Positions 1-8,688 of a stretch of DNA of 64,000 nucleotides are shown here, piece after piece. Under the pieces are notes generated by a model. The model made no database searches and was not told the DNA's origin. It worked only from the letters and a program-made list of their open reading frames with translations. This stretch comes from Halopenitus persicus (GTDB lineage Archaea; Halobacteriota; Halobacteria; Halobacteriales; Haloferacaceae). A program made the translations under genes and the position numbers. Each line of letters opens with the position of its first letter. The stretch's first letter is position 1. Where the stretch lies: contig NZ_FNPC01000002.1 in the NCBI RefSeq assembly GCF_900107205.1, positions 372,001 through 436,000 on the forward strand, in the 5' to 3' direction.

Positions 1-366
1 CGCGATCGGCCCGTCCTCGCCGATCGCGTCGCCGTCCGCGAACGTCGCGTCGGGCGTCACGCCGGCCGCGTCGGCGACCCGGTCGGCGAACGCCTCGGGC
101 GCCCAGACCGTCGCGTCCGCGATGGCGGCGTAGTCGGCGACCGCGCCCACGTGGTCGGCGTGCGTGTGCGTGACCGCGATGTGGTCGATCCGGCCGGATT
201 CGGCGAGCCGGTCGAGCTCCGGATTCCGGGCCGCCGGGTCGACGAGGCAGTCGCCCACGACGTACGCGTTGGTCGCGCCGCTGGGCGCGCGCGTCGGCAC
301 CTCGAGGGACACTCGCCGGAGCGGAGCCGCGGCGACGTCCGCGTCGGTCGCGCCATCTCGAGCCAT
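1..366 (-). CDS. MBL-fold metallohydrolase, 3'-truncated by window edge
   Basis: The first 122 codons are present; the gene runs off the left edge without a stop. The HTHADH motif near residue 60 is the HxHxDH zinc-binding signature of the metallo-beta-lactamase fold, preceded by an AYVVGD strand typical of glyoxalase II/RNase Z-like hydrolases. The ATG at 366 lies 3 nt after the stop of the radical SAM gene, so the two are probably co-transcribed. The substrate cannot be told from this fragment. Confidence 0.85.
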   Translation of the reverse strand, partial: MARDGATDADVAAAPLRRVSLEVPTRAPSGATNAYVVGDCLVDPAARNPELDRLAESGRIDHIAVTHTHADHVGAVADYAAIADATVWAPEAFADRVADAAGVTPDATFADGDAIGEDGPIA

Positions 367-369
367 TCG

Positions 370-2199
370 TCAGTCGCTCCTGCCGGCGGCCGGGATCCCG
401 GACTCGCCGACGCCGGGGATCGTGGCCGGCTCGGACTCGGTCGCGACGCAGTACGCCGAGAGGTCGATCGTGTCCACGGGAACCTCCTCGAGCGTCGCGT
501 AGGGACGCCCCACGACCACGTCGCCGGCGGTGGACTTCGCGATCCCAGGGATCGTCGTCAGCTCGTCCATCGAGGCGTCGTTCACGTCGAGCGGATAGGG
601 GACGCCGGTGACCGACCGGTAGCCGTGGTCGACGACCGCGACGTCGAGCGTCCGGCCGAGCTCGCGCTCGCCGGGGATCCCGACGAGCAGCGCGTAGGTC
701 CCGATCTGGCGACCGAAGGTCAACCCGTCCTGGTGATACTCCAGGTGGACGTCCGGCAGGACCGTCCCGCGGGGGACGACGCGCTCGAGCATCGGGTTGT
801 CGATCGTCTCCCGGACCTCCCGTTTGTACTGCTTGAACTGCCGTTTGTGGTCCTCGGCGATCTCGGCGCCGGTTTCGGACATCTCCGTGCCGGCGAACGC
901 CATCACCTGCCGGATGTTGATGCGACGCAGCAGCAGGCCCTCGTCGTAGACGCGCTGGAGGAACCGCCGGTTGTGGTCGAAGGTCTCCTCGCGCTCCCCC
1001 TTGAGCCCGTGCACGAGGTTGATCCCGGGCAGCAGCTTCGGGAGCCGCGGCGAGGCGTTCGGTCCGGTCGACGGGCCGCGGACGCGGTCGTCGCTCCCGG
1101 GCGTCGTCCCGGGATCGTCGCCCGGCCGCCAGCCGCCCTCCTCGTTGACGACCCGGACTGCCTCGAGACACTCCTCGGCGGAGACGAGCAGGTCGTTCCG
1201 CTCGCGGACGACCGGGTCGGCGGACTCGAGGCCGAACGCGGCGGTGTCGCCGGGCGTGTTGTGCTCGGCGATGATCCGGATCGCCTCCCGGGAGCGCTCC
1301 GGATAGTCGACGATCGTCACCGGGTTCATGTTGTCGAGGTGCAGCGTCTGCAGGTCCGGCGCGGCCTCGCGGATGCCGCCGTAGAGCCGGCGGAGCGCGT
1401 CCGGGTTCGGCGCCTCCCCGTCGCCGCCGAACGCGAGGATGTCCGCCTGCCGGCCCAGCCGGAAGTGGTCGACGCCCCGGTCCGCAAGCGCCGCGACCTC
1501 GCCGACGACCCCCTCGGCCTCGCGGAACGACGGGTTGCCGTACAGGGGCTCGGTGCAGAAGGAACACCGGTACGCACAGCCGCGAGCGGTCTCCAGCTCG
1601 CAGATGAGGTAATCGGGGTGGTTCGGATGCTGTTCGACCACGAACGCCCCGCGACGGGCCCAGCGGTCGCCCTCCTGCGTCTCGCGCATCCGATTCCCGA
1701 ACCCCTCGAGGCCGTTTGCCACGAGGTCGTGGGCGGCCGCCTCGACGTCGCCCTTCGCGACGAAGTCGTAATCGAGGTCGTCGCGCTCGGTCTCCTGGGC
1801 GCCGGCGTTCTCCTCGCCGACGCCGAACCGGACCGGACCGCCGAGCAGGGTGACCCCGTCGGCGGTCCAGCCGAGCTCGCGGACCTCGTCCGGCTCCGCG
1901 GGCGTGCCGCCAACGTACTTGCCGGGGACGGTCATTCCGCCGACGTAGATGAACAGGTCCGCGTTCGCGACGTCGGCCCGCTTGCGTCGGTCATCACGGA
2001 GCTCGTCGATCGTGTGATAGGTGATCGACGATTCCGGCACGCCGGCGTCGACGAGCGCGCCGGCCGTGTAGCGGGGATACGTGGAGAGGTACGGCGGCAC
2101 GCCGAAGTGCGCCGGCTCGTCCACGTACCCGTCGACGATCGTGACGGCGAGGTCGGCGGGGTCGGCCGGGCCCCCGCCGCGCGTGGACGGATCGGTCAT
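370..2199 (-). CDS. Radical SAM protein with C-terminal helix-hairpin-helix
   Basis: A 609-aa protein. Residues 208-215 carry CAYRCSFC, the CxxxCxxC motif that ligates the 4Fe-4S cluster of radical SAM enzymes. The N-terminal ~200 residues are cobalamin-binding-like in position but lack an obvious B12 motif. The C-terminus (PGIAKSTAGDVV region, about residues 560-590) is a helix-hairpin-helix, suggesting nucleic-acid binding. This resembles the conserved archaeal COG1031 type of radical SAM protein. The start at 2199 was chosen because longer in-frame extensions are low-complexity Arg-rich. It is followed after 3 nt by the MBL-fold gene. The reaction is unknown; a nucleic-acid modification is possible but inferred only from the HhH domain. 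Confidence 0.85.
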   Translation of the reverse strand: MTDPSTRGGGPADPADLAVTIVDGYVDEPAHFGVPPYLSTYPRYTAGALVDAGVPESSITYHTIDELRDDRRKRADVANADLFIYVGGMTVPGKYVGGTPAEPDEVRELGWTADGVTLLGGPVRFGVGEENAGAQETERDDLDYDFVAKGDVEAAAHDLVANGLEGFGNRMRETQEGDRWARRGAFVVEQHPNHPDYLICELETARGCAYRCSFCTEPLYGNPSFREAEGVVGEVAALADRGVDHFRLGRQADILAFGGDGEAPNPDALRRLYGGIREAAPDLQTLHLDNMNPVTIVDYPERSREAIRIIAEHNTPGDTAAFGLESADPVVRERNDLLVSAEECLEAVRVVNEEGGWRPGDDPGTTPGSDDRVRGPSTGPNASPRLPKLLPGINLVHGLKGEREETFDHNRRFLQRVYDEGLLLRRINIRQVMAFAGTEMSETGAEIAEDHKRQFKQYKREVRETIDNPMLERVVPRGTVLPDVHLEYHQDGLTFGRQIGTYALLVGIPGERELGRTLDVAVVDHGYRSVTGVPYPLDVNDASMDELTTIPGIAKSTAGDVVVGRPYATLEEVPVDTIDLSAYCVATESEPATIPGVGESGIPAAGRSD

Positions 2200-2284
2200 A
2201 GGCCGTGGTACTCGCCCGAGACGGTAAAACGGCGCGGATGCGTGACCTGCGGCGTTCCGATGGTCCCCGGACGCCCGTGGGACG

Positions 2285-2896
2285 CTACTCGGTGCTCGAC
2301 GACGTCGAGTCCGCCGCTCCGTCGGTGCTCGACGTCGGCGTCCGCGAGCGATTCGTCCACTTCTTCTCGACGTCACGGTTCGCGAGGACGACGAGCTCCC
2401 CGTCGTCGTCGCGGATCCGGGTCTTTCGGAGGCCGATCTCGGTGACCGTTCCCGACACCGAGGCCGTCTCGACGCGGTCGCCCGGGGTGAAGTCCGGGTC
2501 CTTCAGCAGGTAGACGCCGGAAACCGTGTCCGCGATCATCTCCTTTAGGGCGAAGGCGACGCCGAGTCCGATGAACCCGCCGGCCGTCCCGAGGCTGGCC
2601 GCCACCTCTCCCAGCCCGACGATCGTCAACAGCGCGAGCGCGGCCCCGAACCAGAGGAACAGCCCGACGACCGCCACCGAGAGGTCCACGATGAGCCGCT
2701 CCTCGTCCGGATAGATCCGGTCAAGCACGGTTCGAGTGACCGTCAGGACGACCCTGATGACGAGGTACGCGAACAGCAGGAAGACGGCTCCCGAGACGAT
2801 CCGCGGGATCGCGGCGATCAGTCCGTCGACGAACTCGGTGAGGATCCGTCCGCTGATCGACCCGCCGGCCTGGATGGGAGCGTCAAGCGGTGACAT
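2285..2896 (-). CDS. MscS-family mechanosensitive ion channel
   Basis: A 203-aa protein. It has two N-terminal hydrophobic segments (about residues 35-60 and 68-92), then the Gly/Ala-rich pore helix (GTAGGFIGLGVAFA, about 105-120) and the start of the beta domain (DFTPGDRVE...GTVTEIGLRKTRI) characteristic of MscS. It is shorter than E. coli MscS because the alpha/beta vestibule is missing; the tail is Ser/Thr/Asp-rich. Such channels release osmolytes on membrane tension, a plausible role in a halophile. The start is the ATG opening MSPLDAP; upstream extension is low complexity. Divergent from the CNNM gene. Confidence 0.88.
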   Translation of the reverse strand: MSPLDAPIQAGGSISGRILTEFVDGLIAAIPRIVSGAVFLLFAYLVIRVVLTVTRTVLDRIYPDEERLIVDLSVAVVGLFLWFGAALALLTIVGLGEVAASLGTAGGFIGLGVAFALKEMIADTVSGVYLLKDPDFTPGDRVETASVSGTVTEIGLRKTRIRDDDGELVVLANRDVEKKWTNRSRTPTSSTDGAADSTSSSTE

Positions 2897-3049
2897 ACCG
2901 CTTCGTTTTCGTCGGGGCCCGAAAGTCGTTCGGGAGGGTCTCGGGCGTTGCGGACATCGCCCGGGTCGCCGGCGGGATCGGGCTCTCGGACAGTAGCGTT
3001 TAGTGATGACCCGGAGTAAGTGTGGTATGATCCACGGATCCCTGCCGCC

Positions 3050-3120
3050 GTCACCGGCGTCACTGGCGTCACTGGCGTCACTGCCGTCACTGGCGTCACC
3101 GGCGTCACCGGCGTCATCAG
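3050..3120. repeat. 9-bp tandem repeat in the MscS/CNNM divergent gap
   Basis: Seven consecutive units of the form GTCAC(T/C)G(G/C)C, the last followed by a partial unit. They lie in the 309-bp gap between divergent genes. Because the unit is 9 bp, the repeats stay open in the CNNM reading frame (Gly/Ala-Val-Thr) and create an apparent 62-codon N-terminal extension from a GTG at 3020. No other gene is supported in this gap; a TTTAG box near 2999-3003 could serve the CNNM transcript. Confidence 0.85.
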
Positions 3121-3205
3121 TGCCATCGACGCCACCGGCGTCGCTGATCGTTCCGCGAATCCTTCGGAACCGTCGCCCGGACCGGTCCATTTCAGCGGGG
3201 GAGCG

Positions 3206-4711
3206 ATGGTAGACGTCGCGCTCTCGCTGGGGCGCGTCCTTCTCGCGCTGGTGCTCGTCGCCCTGAACGGCTTCTTCGTCGCCGCGGAGTTCGCGTACGT
3301 TCGCGTCCGTTCGACCGCGGTCGACTCGATGGTCGAGCAGGGAAAAACCGGCGCCACGCTGCTGCAGGACGCGATGGAGAGCCTCGACGACTACCTCGCG
3401 GTCACCCAGCTCGGGATCACGATCGCCTCGCTCGGACTGGGGTGGATCGGGGAACCCGCGATCGCGTCGCTCATCGAACCGATCCTCGGCGGGTTCCTGC
3501 CGACCGAGCTCGTCCACCTGGTCGCGTTCGCGGTCGGGTTCGGCGTGATCACGTTCCTGCACGTGGTCTTCGGCGAGCTGGCGCCGAAGACGATCGCGAT
3601 CGCGCAGGCCGAGCGGGTCGCGCTGCTGGTGGCCGCGCCGATGCAGTTCTTCTATTACGCGTTCCTCCCCGGCATCGTCGTCTTCAACGGGACGGCCAAC
3701 GCCTTCACGCGCCTGCTCGGCGTGCCGCCGGCCTCCGAGACCGACGAGACGCTCACCGAGCGTGAGCTTCGGATGGCGCTGTCCCACGCCGGCGACGAGG
3801 GGCACGTCGCCGCCGAGGAGGTGGAGATGATCGACCGCGTCTTCGAGCTCGACGACGTCACCGTTCGGGAGGTGATGGTCCCGCGGCCGGACGTCCGAAC
3901 CGTGACCGACGACCTCACCATCCCGGCCCTCCGGTCGGTGGTCGTCGACGCCGGGCACACGCGATACCCGGTCGTGGACGCCGACGACCCGGACCAGGTC
4001 GTCGGCCTCGTGGACGCCAAGGACGTTCTGCGCGCGACCGAGACCACCGGGACGTCCGACGCGGAGCCGACCGCGGGCGACATTTCCCGCGAGATCCACG
4101 CCGTGCCCGAGACCACCGACGTCGCAACGCTCCTCTCCGACCTACAGGGCCGGAACGCACAGATGGCCGCCGTGATCGACGAGTGGGGCGTCCTGGCGGG
4201 GATCGTCACGATCGAGGACATCGTGGAGGTCGTCGTCGGCGACATCCGCGACGAGTTCGACGTCGCCGGCGGCGAGCCCGAACCCGGGCTCACGCGCCGC
4301 GAGGACGGCTCGATCGTGGTCGACGGCGGGGTTACGATCGCCGCGGTCAACGCGGAGCTGGGGACCCGCCTCGACCACGACGCGGTCGAAACGATCGGCG
4401 GGATCGTGCTGTCGCAGCTCGACCGGCAACCCGCGGTCGGCGACCGCGTCACGCTCGCCGGCTACGACTTCGAGGTCACCGACGTCGAGGGAATGCGCGT
4501 CTCGACGGTCGTCGTCCGGCCCGAGGGCGATGATTCAGGGTCGGAGCCGGACGAGAAAACGGACGCGGACCCGGACGACGACTCGAATGAGAATTCGGAG
4601 GCGGAGTCGGACGGCGGCTCGGATGCGGAGTCGGACGGCGCGACGCGGCCGGACGAGCCGGACGAGGAGTCCTCAGCTGACTCGACGGCCGATTCGGAAC
4701 GCGGGACCTGA
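3206..4711 (+). CDS. CNNM/CorC family membrane protein with CBS pair
   Basis: A 501-aa protein. The N-terminal DUF21 transmembrane domain (about 1-185) contains the NGFFVAAEFAYV motif and a VVFGELAPKTIAI segment typical of the family. Two CBS domains (about 210-330) and a CorC_HlyC transporter-associated domain (about 345-430) follow, then a strongly acidic Asp/Glu/Ser tail of about 70 residues. Family members are linked to Mg2+ homeostasis or haemolysin-like functions. The start at 3206 opens directly into the first membrane helix; a longer ORF from GTG 3020 would add a repeat-encoded Val-Thr-Gly stretch and is considered unlikely. Confidence 0.88.
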   Translation: MVDVALSLGRVLLALVLVALNGFFVAAEFAYVRVRSTAVDSMVEQGKTGATLLQDAMESLDDYLAVTQLGITIASLGLGWIGEPAIASLIEPILGGFLPTELVHLVAFAVGFGVITFLHVVFGELAPKTIAIAQAERVALLVAAPMQFFYYAFLPGIVVFNGTANAFTRLLGVPPASETDETLTERELRMALSHAGDEGHVAAEEVEMIDRVFELDDVTVREVMVPRPDVRTVTDDLTIPALRSVVVDAGHTRYPVVDADDPDQVVGLVDAKDVLRATETTGTSDAEPTAGDISREIHAVPETTDVATLLSDLQGRNAQMAAVIDEWGVLAGIVTIEDIVEVVVGDIRDEFDVAGGEPEPGLTRREDGSIVVDGGVTIAAVNAELGTRLDHDAVETIGGIVLSQLDRQPAVGDRVTLAGYDFEVTDVEGMRVSTVVVRPEGDDSGSEPDEKTDADPDDDSNENSEAESDGGSDAESDGATRPDEPDEESSADSTADSERGT

Positions 4712-4717
4712 GTCGTC

Positions 4718-5158
4718 CTACTCCGCGTCGTCCGTCTCCGCCGCCGACTCCTCCTCGCTCACGCTGACCGACCCCTCGGCGGCGTCCTTCGGGATCGTGA
4801 CCTCAAGCGTTCCCGATCGGGTGAGGGTCGCGTCCGCGCCGGTCGGGGTCACCTCGGCGTCGGCCGGCAGCGTGGCCGACCCCGAAAGCTCCCGGCCGCG
4901 CCCGGGGAAGATCCACTCGAACCCGTCGCGGTCCTCGCGGTCGCGCTCCAGCCGCACCTCGACGGTCCGGTCGACGAACCGAACGTCGACGTCGGCGCCG
5001 CGAACCCCGGGCGCGTCGAAGACGACGATGTAGGCGTCCGGACCCTCCAGCAGGTCGTGATCGAGGGGCCGTCGCTCCTGGATCGACCCCCAGCCACGGC
5101 CGACCCGTTCGAGCGCGCTCCGGAGGGCCGTGCGGCCGACGCCGAGCACCCCCGCCAT
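4718..5158 (-). CDS. Hsp20/alpha-crystallin family small heat-shock protein
   Basis: A 146-aa protein. Its central region, from LDHDLLEGPDAYIVVFDAPGV to LEVTIPK, matches the alpha-crystallin beta-sandwich (about residues 32-125), including the substitution-tolerant dimer strand RTVEVRLER. The tail is acidic. It starts 1 nt after the stop of the zinc-ribbon gene, forming a two-gene unit. Its predicted role is ATP-independent holdase activity in the cytoplasm. It ends 6 nt from the convergent CNNM gene. Confidence 0.85.
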   Translation of the reverse strand: MAGVLGVGRTALRSALERVGRGWGSIQERRPLDHDLLEGPDAYIVVFDAPGVRGADVDVRFVDRTVEVRLERDREDRDGFEWIFPGRGRELSGSATLPADAEVTPTGADATLTRSGTLEVTIPKDAAEGSVSVSEEESAAETDDAE

Positions 5159-5159
5159 C

Positions 5160-5315
5160 TCACACCTCGATGAGCGAGAGGTCCCGGCCGCCGCAGTAGG
5201 GACAGCGGAGGTCATCCACGGTGTGGTCCTCGGGGACGTCGTAGGTGTAGTGGTTCTCGAACATGTCGAGCTCGCAGTTCGGGTCGTCGCAGGTGATCTC
5301 CTTGGTCGCTGGCAT
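5160..5315 (-). CDS. 51-aa zinc-ribbon protein
   Basis: A short protein with two cysteine pairs, CDDPNC at residues 9-14 and CPYC at 38-41, giving a likely four-Cys zinc ribbon around a Tyr/His/Asp-rich middle. The start MPATKEI is 23 nt downstream of the centre of a TTCTTAAG box (5338-5346), fitting a leaderless transcript; longer upstream ORF extensions are Arg/Pro-rich. It is co-transcribed with the Hsp20 gene. Function unknown; similar small zinc ribbons are common in haloarchaea. Confidence 0.8.
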   Translation of the reverse strand: MPATKEITCDDPNCELDMFENHYTYDVPEDHTVDDLRCPYCGGRDLSLIEV

Positions 5316-5459
5316 ACCCGTCGGTTGGGTCGCCGCCGGCTTAAGAACGGTGGAGCCGGCGGCGCCTCGATCGCCTCCCGAACGGAATCCGTCCCGCGGG
5401 GAGTTCCTTTCCCGGGACGTCACGCCGCGAGGAGGGCGTTCACCCCGTCAGGAAGTCGT

Positions 5460-6251
5460 TCACCTCGCCAGGAAGTCGTCGATCCCGCGGGCGGGATAGC
5501 CGACGACGCGCGTGGCGCCGGCGTCCTTCAGCTCCTGCACGCGTTCCCGGACCGTCCCGACGTCGCCGACGATCGCGAAGTCCCGTACGGCCGCCGAGAG
5601 AACCTCCCGAGCACGGTCCGTCGCGTCGGCCCCGATGGTTGCGCCGTCGGGCAGCGCGCGGGCGACGGGGCGCCGCCGCGCGACGTACTCGCCGACCGCA
5701 TCGAGGATCGCGTCCTCGTCGTCGGACAAGACGGTCGGCGCGTAGACGACGATCTCGCCGTCGAACCCCGCGGCGCGGAGGCCACGCAGGTCGCGGTCGG
5801 TCGTCCGCGAGAGCAGCTCGTACTGCGCCCCGCCGGTCGCGAGGGCCACGCGCTCGATCCCCTCGGTTCCGACCCAGGCGTCCGGCGCCTCCTCGACGGC
5901 CGCCCCGATCCGCGGGGAGACGGCCTTCTCAGCCTCGGTTTCCTCGAGGTACGCGCCGTGACCGGCCACGAGCACCCGGTTGATCCCCGCCGGCAGCTTC
6001 GCGAGCAGCGAGTCGTCGCCGAGGGGATCGAACCCGTCGGCCCGGACCGGCGTGGTGAGGTAGACCTCCCGGTCGGCCGCGAGCTCCCGCAGCGTCTCGG
6101 TCGACGGGAGGTGTTCACGGCCCTCGTAGTCGATGGCGATCGTCTCGAGGGGCAGCTCGGCCCCTCGGGCGACGTCGACTTCCGCGGGCTTCAACGCGGC
6201 GGCGTCGAGTCCGGTTCGTGTGACGGGATGTGTCGTGGCTTCGTTCAACAT
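5460..6251 (-). CDS. Conserved haloarchaeal protein, LLM-like C-terminus
   Basis: A 263-aa protein without strong catalytic motifs. The C-terminal part (FAIVGDVGTVRERVQELKDAG, about 220-245) resembles the last beta-alpha units of luciferase-like F420/flavin monooxygenase barrels, and the alternation of short strands and helices throughout fits a TIM-type fold. The N-terminus lacks the usual LLM cofactor-binding segment. The ATG at 6251 is the first in frame. It stands alone between a low-information gap and the convergent zinc-ribbon side. No substrate can be assigned. Confidence 0.65.
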   Translation of the reverse strand: MLNEATTHPVTRTGLDAAALKPAEVDVARGAELPLETIAIDYEGREHLPSTETLRELAADREVYLTTPVRADGFDPLGDDSLLAKLPAGINRVLVAGHGAYLEETEAEKAVSPRIGAAVEEAPDAWVGTEGIERVALATGGAQYELLSRTTDRDLRGLRAAGFDGEIVVYAPTVLSDDEDAILDAVGEYVARRRPVARALPDGATIGADATDRAREVLSAAVRDFAIVGDVGTVRERVQELKDAGATRVVGYPARGIDDFLAR

Positions 6252-6700
6252 ATGCGCTCCTGGTCGTTTCGGCGACGGTGGTCGTCTCGGCTGCGTCGTT
6301 CGTCTCGGTTGTTTCGACCGTTTCGGCTGCGTCGTTCGTCTCGATCGGTCGCGAGGCTGGACGTGGGTGTCACGATACGGCGTGCCTCGTCAATGAACGA
6401 ACGGCGCTCGGTCTCGGAAAAACGGGCGTCTCCATCACGATCGCGGAACGCGATCCATCGCCTGTGCGGCCATATACGTCACCGTACCGTGGTCGGACTG
6501 ATAAACGCATCGACGATCGCTGACGATCGGCGCCGGTCGCCGACGCTCGGTCGACGTTCGATGCGGGAGCGACGGAGACGGTGGCGTCGTTGAACGATCG
6601 TCTCGTGGTCCCATCACTCACCCGATGACCGGCGTCTCACCCGGTGACGCGTCCGTCACCTCCACGAACCGTTATCAGCGTCGCGACCCTATGAGCGCGT
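6252..6700. other. 449-bp gene-poor gap with 21-bp direct repeats
   Basis: There is no convincing coding sequence; ORFs here are Arg/Ser-rich and of unusual composition. A 21-bp sequence is repeated exactly at 6287-6307 and 6323-6343 within a C/G/T-biased stretch. Near the right end a GTTATCAG box (about 6669-6676) lies about 27 nt before the ATG at 6701 and is a candidate promoter for the reductase gene. Confidence 0.6.
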
Positions 6701-7732
6701 ATGAATCAACTCGTGAACGGCGAGTGGCGAACCGACGCCTACGAGACGACCGACGAGTCGGGCGCCTTCGAGCGCCAGACGACCACGTTCCGGAACTGGA
6801 TGGTCGGGTCGGAGATCCCCGCCCACGTCGACGCCGAGCCCGACGAGCGCTTCGACCCGGAGCCGGGGCGGTATCACCTCTACGTCTCCTACGCGTGTCC
6901 GTGGGCCCATCGGACCCTCCTCGCGCGGTCGATCCTCGGGCTCGAGGACGTCATCGACGTCTCGGTCGTCGACCCCTGGCGCGGCGAGGACGGCTGGCAG
7001 TTCACGCCCGAGAAGGACGGCTGTACCCCCGACCGGGTCCACGACAGCGACTACCTCCGGGAGCTGTACGTCCGCGCGGACCCCGACGCGACCTGCCGGG
7101 TGACCGTCCCGGTCCTCTACGACACCGTCGAGGACACCATCGTCAACAACGAGTCGCGCGAGATACTCCGGATGCTGGACACGGCCTTCGCCGACCTCGG
7201 GAACGGCCGCCGGCTGCTCCCCGAGGACGAGGCGGGGATCGAGCGCGTCGACGAGATCATCACCGCGATCTACGAGCCGATCAACAACGGCGTCTACCGC
7301 GCCGGCTTCGCCACCTCGCAGTCGGCCTACGACGAGGCCATCGACGAGCTCTTCGACGCGCTCGACCACTGGAACGAGGTCCTGGCCGACCGGCGGTTCC
7401 TCGCCGGCGACGAGCTCACCGAGGCCGACCTCTGCATGTTCACCACCCTGATCCGGTTCGACCACGTCTACCACACCCACTTCATGTGTAACGTCCGGGC
7501 GATCCACGAGTACGAGCACCTCTGGCCGTACCTGCGCGACCTCTACCAGCTGCCCGGCGTGGCCGAGACCGTCGACCTGGACCACATCAAGGAACACTAC
7601 TACACGACCCACCCCGACGTCACCCCCTCGCGGATCATCGCCCGCGGTCCGGACCTCGACTTCGAGGCTCCCCACGACCGCGAGCGACTCGCCGACGACC
7701 CGACGCCGGTCGCTCCCGTCGAGGCCGAGTAG
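6701..7732 (+). CDS. Glutathionyl-hydroquinone reductase-like GST family protein
   Basis: A 343-aa protein. SYACPWAHRT at residues 64-72, with Cys66, is the signature of Xi-class GSTs (YqjG/ECM4 glutathionyl-hydroquinone reductases), which use a catalytic Cys to reduce glutathionyl-quinone adducts. The ADLCMFTTLIRFDHVY region and length also fit. Haloarchaea are known to use gamma-glutamylcysteine instead of glutathione, so the natural thiol is probably different (inference). The start is supported by the TATA-like box about 27 nt upstream. Confidence 0.85.
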   Translation: MNQLVNGEWRTDAYETTDESGAFERQTTTFRNWMVGSEIPAHVDAEPDERFDPEPGRYHLYVSYACPWAHRTLLARSILGLEDVIDVSVVDPWRGEDGWQFTPEKDGCTPDRVHDSDYLRELYVRADPDATCRVTVPVLYDTVEDTIVNNESREILRMLDTAFADLGNGRRLLPEDEAGIERVDEIITAIYEPINNGVYRAGFATSQSAYDEAIDELFDALDHWNEVLADRRFLAGDELTEADLCMFTTLIRFDHVYHTHFMCNVRAIHEYEHLWPYLRDLYQLPGVAETVDLDHIKEHYYTTHPDVTPSRIIARGPDLDFEAPHDRERLADDPTPVAPVEAE

Positions 7733-7797
7733 GCCGGATCGAATCGCGACCGGACGACGCGCACCGTGCCGGGAACCCGCCCGATAGGTGGTGCTCG

Positions 7798-8619
7798 CTA
7801 CTGATCGTCGTCGGTTTCGGAGTCGTCCGCCTCGTCCGTCTCCGCTTTCTCCCCGTCCGCCTCACCCTCCGCCGCGAACGACCCCTGCCGGATCGCCGCC
7901 TCGGCGGCCGCGAGCGCCTCCTCGCGGTCGAAGGAGTCGATGACGTACGCCAGCTCCTCCGGCGGCGCGTCGGCCATCCTGCGGGCGTGATGCGTGATGT
8001 TGGGCACCGCCCGGAGGACGTTGTCGATGATCGGCACCGTCGCGGCCCGCGCCGAGCGGGATCCGGGATTCAAGTCGATCACGATCTCCGTTTTCCCCGT
8101 CTCCCCGAGCGCCTCGGCGCGGTCCCCGTCCTCCAGGGGGACGAGCACGACGTCGGCGTCGCCGATCCCGTCGGCGTCGACTTTCGCGCGCTCGTGGGAC
8201 AGCCCCGGGATCCGCCCGTCGGCGGTTAACCCCTTGATCCCCTCGGCCCCGTGTTCGCGGAGGTGGGCGGCGATCCGCTCCATCCGCTCGGTCGTGCGGT
8301 TGAACAGGTTGACCTCGATGTCGGCCCCGGTCGCCGCCGCCAGCTCGACGATCGCCTCGGGGACGAGGGCCGCGACGTTCCCGTTGACCGAGAGCACGGG
8401 GTGGTCGGCGGCAAGCAGGTAGGCGGCCGCGGCGCGTTCGGCGTCGCCGGCCGACGGGATCGTCTCCTCGCCGAGCAGGTAGTCGAAGGCCTCGCCGCGT
8501 CCCTGCGCGATCAGGCCCTGCCTCGACGTGATCCCCTTCTCGACGCCCGCCTCGATCCGGTGTCGCGTCAGCAGCGACTCGTAGCGCGGATGATCCTCGG
8601 GGATCTCGGCGTCGGTCAT
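7798..8619 (-). CDS. 4-phosphopantoate--beta-alanine ligase (archaeal PPS)
   Basis: A 273-aa protein matching the COG1701 phosphopantothenate synthetase, which joins 4-phosphopantoate and beta-alanine using ATP in the archaeal coenzyme A route. Seen: the N-terminal HPRYESLLTRHRIEAGVEKGI block, VLSVNGNVAALVP, EVNLFNRTTERMERI, and DLNPGSRSARAATVPIIDN. The C-terminal 25 residues are an acidic tail. The preceding pathway enzyme, pantoate kinase, is at 63083-63946. The start MTDAEIPEDHPRYES fits family N-termini. Confidence 0.92.
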   Translation of the reverse strand: MTDAEIPEDHPRYESLLTRHRIEAGVEKGITSRQGLIAQGRGEAFDYLLGEETIPSAGDAERAAAAYLLAADHPVLSVNGNVAALVPEAIVELAAATGADIEVNLFNRTTERMERIAAHLREHGAEGIKGLTADGRIPGLSHERAKVDADGIGDADVVLVPLEDGDRAEALGETGKTEIVIDLNPGSRSARAATVPIIDNVLRAVPNITHHARRMADAPPEELAYVIDSFDREEALAAAEAAIRQGSFAAEGEADGEKAETDEADDSETDDDQ

Positions 8620-8688
8620 ACCCCGGCTTCGGGGTTCGTCGTTTAAAAGTATTCCATCGATCGTGACCGTCGACGTTCGAGCGATCGG

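Noticed and set aside
151-2445. 764-codon plus-strand ORF opposite the radical SAM gene
   Set aside because: Arg/Val-rich antisense shadow; the minus strand has the CxxxCxxC radical SAM motif and normal composition.
3020-3205. 62-codon N-terminal extension of the CNNM protein from a GTG
   Set aside because: It is encoded by the 9-bp repeat; the Met at 3206 begins directly before the first membrane helix.
6370-6621. 83-codon minus-strand ORF in the 6.3-6.7 kb gap
   Set aside because: Ser/Arg-rich composition, no motif, no ribosome-binding or TATA support.
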